Origin: Membranipora membranacea
Taxonomy: Eukaryota; Bryozoa; Gymnolaemata; Cheilostomatida; Membraniporidae
DNA length: 60,000 nucleotides
Reading direction: 5' to 3'
NCBI GenBank assembly: GCA_914767715.1
Contig: OU612071.1
Coordinates: 24,551,681 to 24,611,680, forward strand
Shown here: one piece after another, positions 23,711 to 36,081 of the stretch
Position numbering within the stretch: the first letter of the stretch is position 1
Layout: every line of letters starts with the position of its first letter
The notes under the pieces: model-generated
The model's input: only the letters and a program-made list of their open reading frames with translations
Database searches by the model: none
Told to the model about the DNA's origin: nothing
Translations under genes and position numbers: made by a program

Positions 23711-24250
23711 AGATGGAGTGGTTGTTAAAGCCTCCCCAAATGACTGAATGTAAGCATGGAGCACAAAACCATTCTTTGTTGTAAATTCATCATAATGTAT
23801 CTTTGTAACAGGAACAGTAAAGATAGCCATGGTAACGATCCGTGAAATAGAAAACAATATTATCGTACTTGACTGCTTACATGGGCTGTCAATTTGAAAC
23901 GCAGTTGAATCACAGTCTCTCCCGACAGGGTATATTGATGGATCATTACAGTCAGATTCAGAGCCTGGTACTATCAGCTTGTAGTGAGATTTAGGCCCGG
24001 TGACTTCAAAGACGAGAAGGGAATAATCGAAAGATTAGGTCTCTAAAAGTTCTCCAAATATAACCCACTGCGATCGTAGTTCTAATATCTTGAGGATTTA
24101 TACAAACTCTGGTAATTCCAGGACCCTCCACTCAACTTCCATGCGAGGACATGGTTTTCTTGTGCTTAGCACCCTCAATTTCCACATTTTCAATGCAGTA
24201 AATAATCTCATCATCATCATCAAGTACTGGGTACTGCTGCTTAACTAGCA
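23711..24250 (-). CDS. Unassigned exon-like frames, probably part of a spliced gene
   Basis: Minus-strand 24250-24140 reads YPVLDDDDEIIYCIENVEI and EGAKHKKTMSSHG before a stop. About 24050-23880 reads SLLVFEVTGPKSHYKLIVPG, SESDCNDPSIYPVGRDCDST and AFQIDSP. About 23800-23711 reads IHYDEFTTKNGFVLHAYIQS and ends at a good donor (GTAAGTATA). The paired Cys residues and Tyr/Asp-rich make-up suggest an extracellular region, but I recognise no domain. One in-frame stop lies between the first two blocks, so either an intron is present or the gene is broken. Confidence 0.4.
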
Positions 24251-24391
24251 CCTTAAGTTGACGAAATAAAAAAAGTCTTGAATTGCAATTAATGTGTAAG
24301 AAAATGATAATAATGTGTATCCGTACATTAATAGAAAAATCATGTATATATAAATTACGTTTATTTACTAATTAGTAACTTAGTATTGCTG

Positions 24392-24715
24392 TCAGGCTTT
24401 GAAAACTGTATTAAATATCAATGATTGGGTTTCTCCAACATAGGGAACAACTTGCTCAGCACCTAATTGGCCAGAAAGAAATCTACGCCTAGCTCGCAAC
24501 AAATTTTGGTTGTTTCTCTTATGAGGACATACCACATGGAATCTAACATGATGAATAAATGAATGGGCTATTAACGGATATCCAACATTGCTAACTTGTT
24601 CAGCCAGCAGAGGGAATTGACACAGCAACTTACCAGAGCCTCATCAGGAACTACAAGAGGTCCAAAATCTGTATTCTGTCTTCTCTCGCTCTGGTAAGTT
24701 AAAAAAGTGCACATT
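24392..24715 (-). CDS. Unassigned exon-like frames
   Basis: About 24710-24633 reads TYQSERRQNTDFGPLVVPDE and then AL, followed by a donor (GTAAGTTGC). About 24600-24395 reads VSNVGYPLIAHSFIHHVRF and CPHKRNNQNLLRARRRFLSG, then a short tail and a stop. The second block could follow the first after a short intron (acceptor CTGAACAAG). The Arg-rich middle is basic. I do not recognise the family. Confidence 0.4.
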
Positions 24716-24734
24716 TCGCTGACACGCAACAGCA

Positions 24735-25685
24735 GATTTTCTTTGCTCCAAAGCAAAATCAGGTTCGCTTAGGGTTATCCCCTCATTTAATAGTGTAGGA
24801 TGACTCTATAGTGTTGGTTTTAAAAAGCATTTCTAAGAATGAAGACAATAGTCTTGAGCTTTTTTTTTTAAGCTCGCACCAATGTGCCACAAGGTGTGAC
24901 CCTCAAGGTTTCCCCTGTTAAGCAGGTAGGCCTCCATCATTCTCCTAGATCTTTGGTATCTTCTTTTTCTCTGCATCAATTAAATCCTGTTTTTTTGTTC
25001 GGCTCACTGTTTTTTCACACCTGCATATCTCTGCTGTGAGAGTGAAGCTATTCTATCTGACTAATAATTATTTTAACAATTTTTCTCATCTCGGTTCATG
25101 TTGATGATCAACAAATGCTTTTTTCTGCAAGGAAGCTCGGTACGGCATGGACGTTAATCATTAATATTACACATCGGTTTGATATCATCATTTTGAGCCA
25201 CAGCAAATCCTGGAGATCGATCCATATCCTCTAATCATAAGTCATTTTGACGCCACCATCATCATAACACCAGTTCTACACTCACACTGTTGTATTTTTC
25301 CGTTTTGTTGCTGTTCATCTCAGTGATTGCAGTTATTGTTGAGTTCTGCAGTCTTGATCTCACTTGCCTTATTTTTTGTGTTTTTCTTCCCAGCTGATCA
25401 TGACATTCCCAAACAGGCGGGATGTTTAGAGTTTTTTTTACACTGATTAATGAAGTAGTGAGACCTATACCATTAGCTCAGTACAAGAGACCGCGATTAT
25501 ATACCAGGGCACTGCTGGTTACTAATAAGTAAAAAGATCAGAGTTGAGTTTCAAATATATATAAAATGATTAGTCAGCTGTGAAATTATATGTGTCCTTG
25601 TGCTCAAAAAAGTCGTCATCACAATGCTTAGACCATTATCTATATTCTAGACTTTGATGTTAGCTTGTATAATGGCCTTGTCAGA
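24735..25685. repeat. ~1-kb dispersed repeat family, copy B
   Basis: Same orientation as copy A at 20275, with matching start (CTTTGCTCCAAAG) and end (TAGCTTGTATAATGGCCTTG). Internal landmarks occur in the same order. It is shorter by several deletions. Confidence 0.82.
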
Positions 25686-25905
25686 GCTACATTAGCTATT
25701 GATTTGTTTAGATTTGCATCCTCTTTCAGGTAATAAATTGCCTCACACCAATCGTCCCAATTTCAAGTCCTAGTTTATGATGATTTTGGTGTACCATTTG
25801 TAAGTAATGACATGCATAAAAAAAACTTTGAGCTTAACAGCATTTGGCTTCAAAATAAATTGCTCAAAGATTTGACCGCAGCTATTCTGTCCTATCAAGA
25901 AAATT

Positions 25906-26300
25906 TCAACATTTTACCATTAATTTGACCCGCATGCTCAGCCCCAGCCTCTCCACTGACATTCCCAACAACAACAGCAGGTTTAGTATCATTACGAACA
26001 AAGCATCATGATCTGATCTAGCCTCAGGGTTAGCCACTGGAGGTATCGGCACAACTGTATGTTGTATATCTGTAGTCGACGGCTTGGACACGATCATAGG
26101 AGGTGGACACTTGTCTACAGGAGTGACTTTCCTAGTTGGGGCAGTCTCTGTGGCCATCACTATCACTGTAATCCGACCTTGGCAGCTTCTCGCCTCGCTT
26201 GCATCTAGCATGGTCACACAGGTAGCTGTAAGGAACTCTTCTCTTGTGATGTGTTTGTATTTTGCAGGAGTCGGCCCAGTTGCTCCTTGGGAAATGTAAG
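25906..26300 (-). CDS. Possible membrane-protein exon with C-terminal hydrophobic segment
   Basis: The minus-strand frame reads ISQGATGPTPAKYKHITREE, then ATCVTMLDASEARSC and GRITVIVMATETAPTR, a Pro/Ser/Thr-rich stretch (VDKCPPPMIVSKPSTTD), and a hydrophobic segment (ALFVMILNLLLLLG) near the end, before a stop at 25906-25908. The Thr/Ile/Val alternation followed by ITVxVMAT and TxPT vaguely resembles one strand-rich extracellular repeat, but I do not claim a domain. The order extracellular-like region, Pro-rich stalk, hydrophobic helix, short tail suits a type I membrane protein. Confidence 0.4.
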
Positions 26301-28150
26301 TCGATATCTAACCTGGTAGAGACTCTTTAATCCAGGCATAGTTTTCCTGCCATGGCATGCCAGTTGATGATCTGAATGTCCTAAGCCAGAACCATATTGA
26401 TTGATATTTGGTGTCGAATCTGATTGCAATATTAAACGAGATTATCTCACCTTTTATTCAACTCATGTCATTCCCATCAGCTGCCATTTCTCCTTGTTTA
26501 TTTCATCCATAATGGCTATTGACTAATTACTGCGCACTCCTCCACATAATGCCAATTGGCAGGCTCCACTGGAATATCAACTGCGTTCTTAGCTCCCTGG
26601 AGAACCATGACAAGCCAAAGAACCTGACCCGCTAACGATCGATATATTCAATTGCGTATAACATAGTCAGCTGTTGTTGATGTTATCACTGTCTTGTGGA
26701 GTTGAATCAGGCAGACCAACACTGAATTTTTTTTGTTTATTTAGGTCTTAGACTGGAAATGTATTTGCTGTCATATTTTATTGTTGTCTCCACTGCGACA
26801 GTGTCTAACACGTTTAGAACTTGAGAAAGAAACTTCACTAAACCTGTTTTCATGAAGGTCTGCTCACTTGGATGGTATATGAACACTTGTCCCAAACAAA
26901 ACTACTTTTGCAATTTATATCCAATAATTTAAAATCTAAGTAGAATCAGACCTCAAGCAGCTGCAAAACCCACAAGAATTGACAGAGACATCCACGCGAT
27001 CATGCACACATCAATGCTACAAAATGTCTGTTCAAATGGCACCAAGTGTAATTGACCATGAGCCATACGATATAGATTTCAACCCGAAAACACACGCCGC
27101 TGACTTTCCTACCAATCCGAGAAAGTCGGTCTGCCTTTCCCTGGTAATCTCCTCATACAGGTCCTCATTCCAATCCTAGTATGAAGCATATCTCCATTCA
27201 GCCTCCACTGTCCGTGTGTATGTCACAGTCAAAAATATTTTGATATAATTATGAAATTTTCCATATTATCTCGCTACTTTTTGAAGGGAACATATCAGCC
27301 ACAATATGGGTGGATAGGTTATACACATTCACATTCAATTCATAATGCTAAATTTAGAAAAGCTACAAGTGTCAAAATCTAATTTTCGAGGGTATGTACA
27401 ACCAAGGGGAAAACAGCCACCCAACACGAGACAGACCAAGGACCAACAAGTATTCGAGCAAATGGTGGCTATGATTAAATTTTCCCATGAGAGTTTGTCA
27501 ACCACCATTTTTCAAACCTAGTGCACACAAATGTAATGTCAGATCCTGTGCATTTAGGCCTTTATCAAATAATAACTTAGAAACGTCACTGCTAGAGTTG
27601 AACAGAGAATATAGCAAACATTGATTACTTCTATGCCAATTACCTCCGAATTTGTATGATGCCATTTGTGGACTTTTATAAAAAAGTTTGCCGGGTCGTA
27701 CTCCTCCCGAGTGATCTCTCAAATATCTTGTAAAGTAGGTCTTTTTCCTTGTGGTTAGTGTGACCCAGTAGCTCAAGTTGTATGTGGCCTAGAATAGCTG
27801 GAAAACAGGAAAAAAATAGTGGACAATCAGGCTATCATTAACTCATGAGCCTCGCAACTATGCTCATCAATATGTGTACCATAGTCCCATGAGCCCCCAA
27901 ATAATGTGTAAGTAATATAAGTAAAAACTTTTATCTTGGTGATTTACCTGAAACATTAGAGGCCCCTTTTATAAGACATTAAATCCTAGTCCTTTTGCAT
28001 ATAAAATATCAGAAAGCCCTGTGATGTGATTAAAAAAAGCTGCTCTTTGTTCAAAAGGTATTATACAGCATGGGAATTGAATTCCAAATATTATATGACA
28101 ACTTCACTGGGAAAACTGAAGAGATAAGAAACGGGTGCGCTATAGAATTT
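26301..28150. other. No gene recognised; weak minus-strand frames
   Basis: A 92-codon minus-strand frame at 27498-27776 includes SSSDVSKLLFDKGLNAQDL and could be an exon, but lacks a known motif. About 27160-27110 (minus) reads NEDLYEEITRERQTDFLGL. Neither is supported by a clear pair of splice sites. Confidence 0.35.
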
Positions 28151-28154
28151 TTTT

Positions 28155-28565
28155 TCACTTTTTTTGACCATAATTTAGTCAGAAGATTACTCTGTGTAAC
28201 AAGCTTCACTTTCCTACTTTTCCCCTCTAAACTTTCGAAGAGCCTCTCAAACTCATCAATTAGCCTCAAATATTTTCCATCGTTTTCCATGAGCCTGTAT
28301 GCCAGGTTTTGGGTTGTGATTGTGTCATTAGGGCTGATTACATTTAATGCAGCAATAGATAAGTTTTTTTTTGTGTTTCTGCCACATCCTCATCTACCTC
28401 AGTTCCAAATTTCAGAGGAGTTTTTACTTTTCGGAGTGCTAGAGTATTGTGACGCAAGAGACTATTTCTTTTCACTGGAGAAGTATTAAACTAGTTGTGA
28501 AATCACTCCAAATTGTGACAGCGTGATGACAGATTTTAGAAGTTTCTGCCTGTTATGCTGACAAT
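28155..28565. repeat. Dispersed repeat shared with 58.95-60.0 kb, containing an exon-like frame
   Basis: The copy at the window's end shares TTACTCTGTGTAACAAGC, CATGAGCCTGTATGCCAG and GTAGATTTTAGAAGTTT with this one, in the same order. Minus-strand reading of both gives a related peptide containing LAYRLMENDG followed by KYLRLIDEFERL here and EYLGLMNEI there. Conservation of the peptide between copies suggests it was once coding, either a duplicated host exon or part of a transposon. Confidence 0.7.
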
Positions 28566-28810
28566 TAATCTTTGAAAGCTCTCAAACCCCTAATGATTTA
28601 AAATAATATAATGGTAATAATATATAATAATCATTGATCAAGACAGCATTAAATCATGTAGCCAAAGAAATCTTGTGCGAATGCCTTCTAAAATCAAAGG
28701 TGGAACCATCTTAGGTCAGTGTGAGGTAGTATCTCGAAGCATGAACCATTTGTAAATGTTTGTTAGTAAAATATACTCCAATTAAAATGCCTGAAAAGGT
28801 TTCTACGTAC

Positions 28811-28977
28811 CAGGAGGGGAAGCCACAATTTTTCCACAGAATATTCGGTTCTATAAAGTTGATTCGCTCTTTGTTTGTCCGGCACTGGCTGAAACCAATC
28901 ATCCCTAATATGACTGTCAGTATAGGCAAGAGCAGAGCTGCCACATGGTGAACTGTTTGTTTGGCAGCCGTCACCTT
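28811..28977 (-). CDS. Transmembrane exon, paralogue 1
   Basis: This frame lies between an acceptor (ATATATCAG) and a donor (GTACGTAG). It encodes a hydrophobic helix (VAALLLPILTVILGMIGF) followed by a short hydrophilic tail SQCRTNKERINFIEPNILW. The exon at 30895-31117 encodes the same layout with matching residues (ALF/ALL, VxxGxxGxxxCRTxxExIxxxExNILW) and also ends at a donor after a Pro-containing segment. The two are clearly paralogous. Function is unknown; the helix with a CRT/R-rich flank suggests a single-pass membrane protein. Confidence 0.6.
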
Positions 28978-29255
28978 CTGATATATATTCCTCTACCTTT
29001 CCAGCTTCAACCTCCTGTTCATTTGACTGATGGTGTCGGGTTGTGAAGACTATGGTTGTGAAAATCGAACAAACACATTTCTCGACTTTGCCCGTGAAGC
29101 AAGATGCAATGTTTTACGCGTCATTGGAAAAGACATAAGACGAGTTAATGCTGCTAACAGAAGAAATTTATAATGGCTATCTAGAGTATGATGAATGATT
29201 GATAGTATTTCTTGTAATGGCACACTGTGTACTATAATTAAAATAAACTTCACAC

Positions 29256-29398
29256 AAGGCTAAACCGGCTAACATAAGCTCCTTTCAGCATAACAGGATT
29301 ATCTGGCTTAGGATAAAGCAAAGACAGTGGAGCTGAGATCTCTTTAGGAGCTGCTAATTCTTTCGCCATTGCAACCTCTAACAACTCTTCTAGATAAC
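29256..29398 (-). CDS. Unassigned exon-like frame upstream of paralogue 1
   Basis: Starting right after a strong acceptor (GCTCTTTCAG), the frame reads GYLEELLEVAMAKELAAPKE and then ISAPLSLLYPKPDNPVMLKG. The first half is amphipathic helix-like and the second Pro-rich. It lies about 0.3 kb upstream (on the minus strand) of the transmembrane exon and may belong to the same gene. No family recognised. Confidence 0.45.
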
Positions 29399-30894
29399 CT
29401 GAAAGAGCAGAGAGCATATCTTGTATTTTATAATAGACCATCCGATTCTCTCTACATGTTTTCCATGAATGATACTGTGATGGTAGATATAAAAGACGTT
29501 AAAAGAAAACTCCAAAACATAATAGATAAACAAACTTTGAAGCTCTCAATTATTTATTATTATGTGAGTCACATAAAAATATAGAAAACCTGATAATACC
29601 TGTTATTATAGGTACCTATATATTGGGAATTCTCCCATACATGTGTGGGTTTCAACTGTTATTGATTTACAAATTATTAAATAATTCTGCAACATATTCA
29701 TACCATAAGAGCATGATGATGGAACCTTCCTAATTGTTGCCTCCCCTCTTTAGTCTTTAGGATATCTTACTGCAAGGCTCATACTCTCCTCCCCGTGAAT
29801 GGCCGCCAGCATAACCATTCAATAAGTAGAAAAGATATGCGCAATGATGGTGACTTTCATATCTTGAGGAAACTTTCAAGCTTTTTAAATTCTTGCCTGG
29901 TCAGTTTTTATGCTTAGAATCTGGACTAGTTGTAGATTGAGAGATTAGAAGTTGATCTTCTTACCTAGTCTTCATAACCCGATGACCAAAATGGATCATT
30001 TTTGGGGCCAAGTGGTTGATGGTGCTATGCAAATTTATTAATAAAAGAGACAGTATCCATCAATGACTACCATCAGTTTTTGCCATATTTATTTCACTTC
30101 TCTGCTAATTAAGCTTAGTTTATGGTATGATTTTGCATCTATCTTTGAACCTTCTGAAGTTATTACAAATTTTGTTTCTATTTGATTTTTCGGCCTAAAA
30201 CCTATCAAATGCAGCCCCTTTTTCCAATGTGTTAAGAAGGTAGACATTAAACATAGCGGCTTAGTTTGTGAGGAGCTGCTCTCCATGGCCTACAGTCTCC
30301 GGTCATTGCTTTTGACCAAACCTGAAAAATCAGTTAACTTTTGAAATAGACTCTTTCGCAATCTTGAAATCAGCCAATGAAATATTTGAATAAGAAGTAA
30401 AATTGATTGTATCGCGATATGACCGTTGTTATATACTCATTCAAGCTTTATAGGCCACCACTATCTGTTGTCAATACTGTTTGGGAATCCAGCGATTCAT
30501 TGGCTGACGTCGTCAACTTCAGGTTGTCACGAACAGATTTAAGTGCAGTTACGATACACTTTGAAGCAACACTTTACTCAGAATCTGGAATCATAATGAG
30601 CAACAACTGATTATACAGTGATAGATATAAATAAATAAGCAGACAGTTAGAGAAACAGGTTCATTCTATAACGAGTTCTAATTTTCGCTTCACAAATCTG
30701 TACGTAAACAGCGTATATTTGACATTTAGCTATGGTAGAATTTATTTTTTCAGAATACAAGCCTAAATTATCTAACTCATCTTCTCAGTGCTAGAACTTC
30801 GTACGGCACTAATGACATGCATTGTTTACTCCAAAACATAGCACAGCTTACCTACAAGATAAGAAGGTTGACATTAGTATTGGTATTAACTTAC

Positions 30895-31117
30895 CAGGAG
30901 GATTGGAGAGGCAGGCCCAGAGGATGTTGTCTTCCTCCATGTCTATATCCTCCCTGTGTGTCCTGCATACTGATATACCCATGAGGCCTGATACAACCAT
31001 GAGTACTGTGAGAAACAGTGCAGCTAGATAGGTGAATGTTTGAGCTGCGGCTGCCAACAGTATCTCTTTGACCGGTCCTTCCGACAATACACTTCCATAC
31101 GGACATGATTTGATCAA
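30895..31117 (-). CDS. Transmembrane exon, paralogue 2
   Basis: The open frame runs into a donor (GTAAGTTAAT) at its lower edge. It encodes VKEILLAAAAQTF, a hydrophobic helix (LAALFLTVLMVVSGLMG) and ISVCRTHREDIDMEEDNILW. Residues in and after the helix match paralogue 1 at 28.8-29.0 kb. The start is uncertain: the first Met of the frame is at 31117, but an upstream splice is equally possible. This pair implies a local duplication of a gene or exon cluster. Confidence 0.58.
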
Positions 31118-31980
31118 CGCTCAAAGAGTTTCCTTCTTGCGGACGTTTGGCATTTTCAGAAGTAAAGCATTATTATTGTCAGCCATTTGACATATTCACA
31201 AAGATCACATATCGCTAAGTGTTTAACTAAAAAAAATGCTCCGTTTATACCACATAAAATGTTTATTTTTTTAACTTTTACCACAAAACTTGTCACATGT
31301 AAAGCCAACTCCCATGATGGATGACAACACTGGCATTACACAAACAATATTACTGGTCTGAGTTGCATGTGATCTGTTTGAGAACTTGTTCTGATGTCAG
31401 GCCACGAACAATTTCTTCACATATGTACCGGATATTAATGAATATACATACCCACACCTCTATTTGCTGGCGAGTGAGGATTGAGAACTTTTCCACAATC
31501 TCCTAGATTGACAAATCCTTTGTGTTGGCTTTCCAGTTTTGCTTATACATCTGAACCTCCATGTAGGAAGTCTCAGTTGAGAGCCTTTCACTTGAAAACA
31601 AGAGATATACATAATGAAAAAGCAGCATGAATAAAATGCATTATATTAATTAGCATCCATACACAACAGTCTGTTTTGAGAGTAAAGGTACTGTAACCAA
31701 TACATACAAATAAATATAATGTAAACATGCGACACAATGTATACAAAGATGTTTATTCAAAGCTCATCATCAAAAAAGCTGAATACTACAATGAACACCT
31801 CATTCAACGGCCAAGTAAGTGTTCGAGCCAGTCATGAGATGTCAGATATAGCAACAAAATCTCAAGAGCTTTGAGAATTAAAACACAACACCCGACCGCA
31901 ATCATTTAAGCTGTAATGAAAAAATACAGACTCGCCACGCTCAAATAGGTCATGGTAATTTTTCAGTTGCTGACTTCCTA

Positions 31981-32026
31981 TGCACTAATGGCTTACACCA
32001 GTGTTAGCCATTAGTGCATGGGAATG
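31981..32026. repeat. Short hairpin
   Basis: ATGCACTAATGGCT and its exact reverse complement AGCCATTAGTGCAT are separated by a 12-base loop. It is a simple inverted repeat with no T-run or other sign of a terminator. Confidence 0.7.
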
Positions 32027-32940
32027 GCTAACACGGTATTTGGGCAACGGTAAGCTGTGTCAATGTGCAACCTATTTTAGTGTACTTGTTTTTAAGATGT
32101 TGTCCTTTTAGATATGGTGCTGCAAATTGCACGTTGCCTGAGTCGGACGTATTACTCAAAAACCAACTGATTTTTAAGTATCACAAATTGTTTATCATCA
32201 CAATTTGTAAGTTAATGCCTCGCCAAAATGTTGCTTGGGGTTTCTTAATCCATATGATAAAAGAAGTCTAAAGTCAAATTTGACGTTATGCCATGATGTA
32301 AAGTCATAGCGCGACACTGAGTTTCCAAAACATGTCAAAACCTATTGTCACTATTGTCCATATAAAAAGACATTGCAAGTTCATGTAGCAGAAATGCAGT
32401 TAATACATAGAGACTACCCTTATATCATGCAGCCATAGCAACAATAGTGTTCGGTGTTTGATTCGACTTGACAAAAACTGCTTTCAAATTCACATAGTGA
32501 TAGCTAGACCATCAGTGTTGACAATGCTTTGCCCGCACTAACCTGGTTCTGACCAATATTGTTGAAAAAAAATGGCGTGCCAGTTGGCAATTTTTAATTA
32601 TCTCGCTCCCAAATTAGTCAAAAATTTGACAAAATTGCACTTGTACCTGACGAAACGAGACGTAAAAATATGTGAAACTGTACCGAGACTGAAATATTTT
32701 TTTCTGTTAAGGATATCCTCCAAAGCCTTGGTGAGGGCACTGGTTTGGGAAAAAACTGCTCTGTGAGACATTTATGTGTACCTATATTAAAAACACCATT
32801 GCTTACCCTATTTTAGCATGCAAGGCAATTTATTATTTTTTAACAGAATACGTGTACCAGCAAGCCTTTTGTTACAACTGTTACAGTATGTGATAGAAAT
32901 ACAAACACTCAATCGACTGGAGTTTTTTAAAGCTACTTAC

Positions 32941-33117
32941 AGTTAAGATTTTCCCCATAGCTGAATATTTTCTGTCGATGTGTTTGGTTTCGTAAGCACT
33001 TGAGGTTATCATCGAAAATAATCCATTGCCTGTTTCTGATACCTCCTCGCCGGTCGGCGGTACAGTCGATTGAACAGGATAAGATCTGGAGATCACTGTT
33101 TTACTGTGGAGCCTCAT
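32941..33117 (-). CDS. Possible first coding exon of an unassigned gene
   Basis: An ATG-initiated 59-codon frame ends exactly at a strong donor (GTAAGTAG) in phase 0. It reads MRLHSKTVISRSYPVQST, then PPTGEEVSETGNG, and KHIDRKYSAMGKILT. No signal peptide or domain is evident. The clean start and splice make it more likely than a chance frame, but its partner exons are not identified. The minus-strand frames at 31.6-31.4 kb (IVEKFSILTRQQIEVW, flanked by TCAATCTAG and GTATGTAT) are possible continuations. Confidence 0.42.
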
Positions 33118-34897
33118 GTGTTGCCCTTCAGCGTTGTAATTGGATAATAAATAAATTTTAAGAGGTGTCCAGTTGTTTATTTACGTTGGTTAACTCCATT
33201 TTGATGTACCCATTGGCGTGTACTACAACGCCAAATTGCCTTGTCGCCGGTCCTTTCGGTGTGTCAATTTCTTTCTTTCTGCTAAGAAAAATAACTTTAA
33301 CTTTAGCGACTCATCTTCTTGCAGTATTCATGGTGAATTGAGTGTTTGTCGATATCTGATATTATCTGATTTGATTCAGAGACCAATTTGATAGCGCTTT
33401 TTATCGGTTTTTTTGGCAGCCATCAAGGCCTTTGATTGGTCAACACAGTGAGTTTTATTTTACGACTGCTTATTCACTATGTTTTAATATTATGTAATAT
33501 TATATTACATATCAACCTGAAAGCTCTCTTTTGGAGTAAAAATAAGTCCTATAGTAAATAATTTGGTGATAGATTATAGTAAATATGGATACCACTTATG
33601 ATGTGGAAAAAAATAAAGTGATGGTAAAATATAATAGATGTTTTGTAATATAATAGATATTGAAGTTAACATACGATAGTATATAAGCATTTTTCAATGA
33701 ATTTTGAGTGACTTGCACAGTATGAGCAGAATAAGATTTTGGTATTTGCGCAGTCCTTAAATCAGGAAAAATCAATAATTAACATTTGAACATATTAAGA
33801 CATTTTATTTGAAAAGTCCCCTTCAAGAAAAAGTGGCTGGGAAGCTTTGGTCAAACGTTGGTGTGCCTAGCCGAGGCAGGACTCTAAGTATTAAAAGAAA
33901 AAATCTAAAGAATATGTCAATCATTGCAATGATAGCGCATTTAATTCGTTGCGATTAAAGTTGTAAGCACTCTTCATTCGATTTGGGAGCGGACAACTCA
34001 TTCAAAGCACGATTAGTCTGCTGGTTTCCCGCTGATGGTTTTGATATTTCTTATCCAAAAAAATACAGACAAAAGACCTATTAAACTAACTAAGTGCCCG
34101 CTTGTTTACATATACTGTCTTTGACAAATTACCAAAATAAAATATCAAACTATTTGAATAGGAAAATGGGCATTAACTTATTCTTAATCAAATTTGATAT
34201 AAGTTTTCTCCTTGCATCTATCATAGGCCAAAATAGGCTAATTGAAACATACCTGTGAAGCATTCAGTGTTTTCCCGTCTTTCGCTTTCAACCCAGCATC
34301 TCTCGCTAACACTTACTTTAGTAGATTGGTTAAGTTGTATTCTCAGAGATTTTATTGAGTTACTGACTAGAAGAGTTTAACATATTTGTCCTGTTTGATT
34401 GCCAAAAGATACTGTCCGAATATACTATTGCTCAGTTATTAAAACTATGAAAGAAACATGCCACTAGCTGTGGAAAATTACAAAAATACGTCACGGAATA
34501 TAACCAGAATAGTTGCCATGCCAACAATACTGTAGACCTGAAGGTATAAAAATAAGTGCCGTTAAAGATAGAAAAGTTACTACTGATTGCTGATATTATT
34601 ATGTGTGTGGGCTCGTGGAGGTAGGAAAGGTAGTTATGACAACAAGTGTAAACAAAAATAATGGATGGATTCTAAAAATGGTGAGTAATGTTTGTTCATG
34701 ATAATTCAGCTGCTGTTGTAGTCAGTTAGATCCATCACAAAGGCAAGTAAAATTGTTTCAATGTAAACACTGGCATAATATTGAATGATAATTTTATGAC
34801 AACACCAAATATTTGTTATGTAAATCAGAGCAATGATACACATTTTCTATGTATTCAGATTGATTAATAAAATAATCATCAATCAATAATTATTTAC

Positions 34898-35035
34898 CTG
34901 GATAGAGTTGTTTTTTAGCAGCCTGTTGTGCATCAGAATCATCTGACATCCAGTATGGCGGCTGAAAACCTCTAGCATCCTTCAAATGCTTAAGGAAAGC
35001 TGATATGGTAACATTTTCATCCTTGCTGGTTAACC
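34898..35035 (-). CDS. Unassigned exon-like frame
   Basis: The frame reads KDENVTISAFLKHLKDARGF, then QPPYWMSDDSDAQQAAKKQL, and ends at a good donor (GTAAATAAT). The acceptor is probably CTGGTTAACCAG. It is acidic and hydrophilic with no motif I recognise. It could belong with the Pro/Ser/Thr-rich frame just upstream at 35.2-35.5 kb. Confidence 0.42.
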
Positions 35036-35109
35036 AGCAGAAATGGTGACCTATTTTTTTCAAATGTGTACTGGTTTGTATCGTCTATTTGAGGGATTGC
35101 GAGGATTAG

Positions 35110-35126
35110 CCCCCCCCCCCCCCCCC
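35110..35126. repeat. Poly-C tract of 17
   Basis: Seventeen consecutive C. Tracts of this kind can form quadruplex or i-motif structures and are prone to length errors in sequencing. Confidence 0.95.
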
Positions 35127-35129
35127 AGC

Positions 35130-35560
35130 CAGACCAATCACCTTGTGAGTAAGGCAGCAGTGCACCCCTTCGAGGAGGTGTTTGAAACTTTAGGCTCATA
35201 AGTGAGGTTGGTGTCGATTTAGGACTATTAATAGGTGTTTTGTGGGTTATTGGGGCGGGGGAATTTCTGCTTGTTTGATTATGATGGTTTGGAGTATATG
35301 CCTAGTTGAACCAAAGTCTCTACCACCTTTTCGTGGGCAGTGGGTGGTCATGGTGAGTAGCTTTGGCAGCTCCTTCCCTCTATGTGCACAGTAAGTTCTG
35401 CCTTCAAGAGGTGGAATTTTGTTAGTAACTTCTATGATCCATTCCACAGATTTTGAGTCAGAACAGGTCATTTTGAACATGGCTTGGGTAAGGCTGTACC
35501 TCAACAATTTGGCTGGGGTTGGTTCATTTGATTTAGCAGTTGGTGGATTAAGAAGGTTTA
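35130..35560 (-). CDS. Pro/Ser/Thr-rich open frames, possible exon
   Basis: One frame (about 35560-35247) reads PPTAKSNEPTPAKLLRYSL, then SDSKSVEWIIEVTNKIPPLE and a Lys/Gly/Arg-rich end. A second frame (about 35310-35130) reads THKTPINSPKSTPTSLMSL and PPRRGALLPYSQGDWSGW. The two overlap and could be one exon with a frameshift, or two exons. Low complexity makes recognition difficult; no family is assigned. Confidence 0.35.
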
Positions 35561-36081
35561 TTAATAAACAGAATGTACCTCAAGTAGCGCACACTACATA
35601 CAGCAATGTTAAGAGTCGAAACAGAACAATTTAAGTTGAGACCACGAAAACTAATGCTTACATCTACACGAGTGCCCACCAGTATAAAATAATAAACATT
35701 GGAAAAAAAATATTTGACTAAAAACCTACTCTTCCCCACCTAAGCTTACCTAACAACCATGCTATTTAGACCTTTAGAGTTATGCCATTAAGTTATCCTG
35801 CTAAACAATAAAGGCAAATAAGTCTAAGTGCAATGAGCAAATATCTGCTCAAAAATTCACTGATAATAAAAACATATTCCAGGTAGGAAATCTCAAGATT
35901 TTTACCCCACATAGCATCAGTGAGTAATTGGGGATGGCGTAAATTAAAAACAAATCTTACTAGTTGAGTATTGAAACCAGATTACTTGCTATACATTTCA
36001 GTTACAGACACGAGGTTATCAGACGTAGCTAAATAAAGAAAATATTTTTGAAAAACTTTTGTTTGTAATATTAAGTAATAT

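Noticed and set aside
23711-26300. Cadherin-like extracellular repeats
   Set aside because: The LDxN and DxNDN calcium motifs are absent; resemblance is limited to alternating Thr/Ile/Val residues.
30089-30286. Minus-strand frame with GLHLIGFRPKNQ, reminiscent of a Ku70 segment (GLxLxGFKP)
   Set aside because: The similarity is confined to about nine residues; the following residues do not match Ku and no neighbouring Ku block was found.
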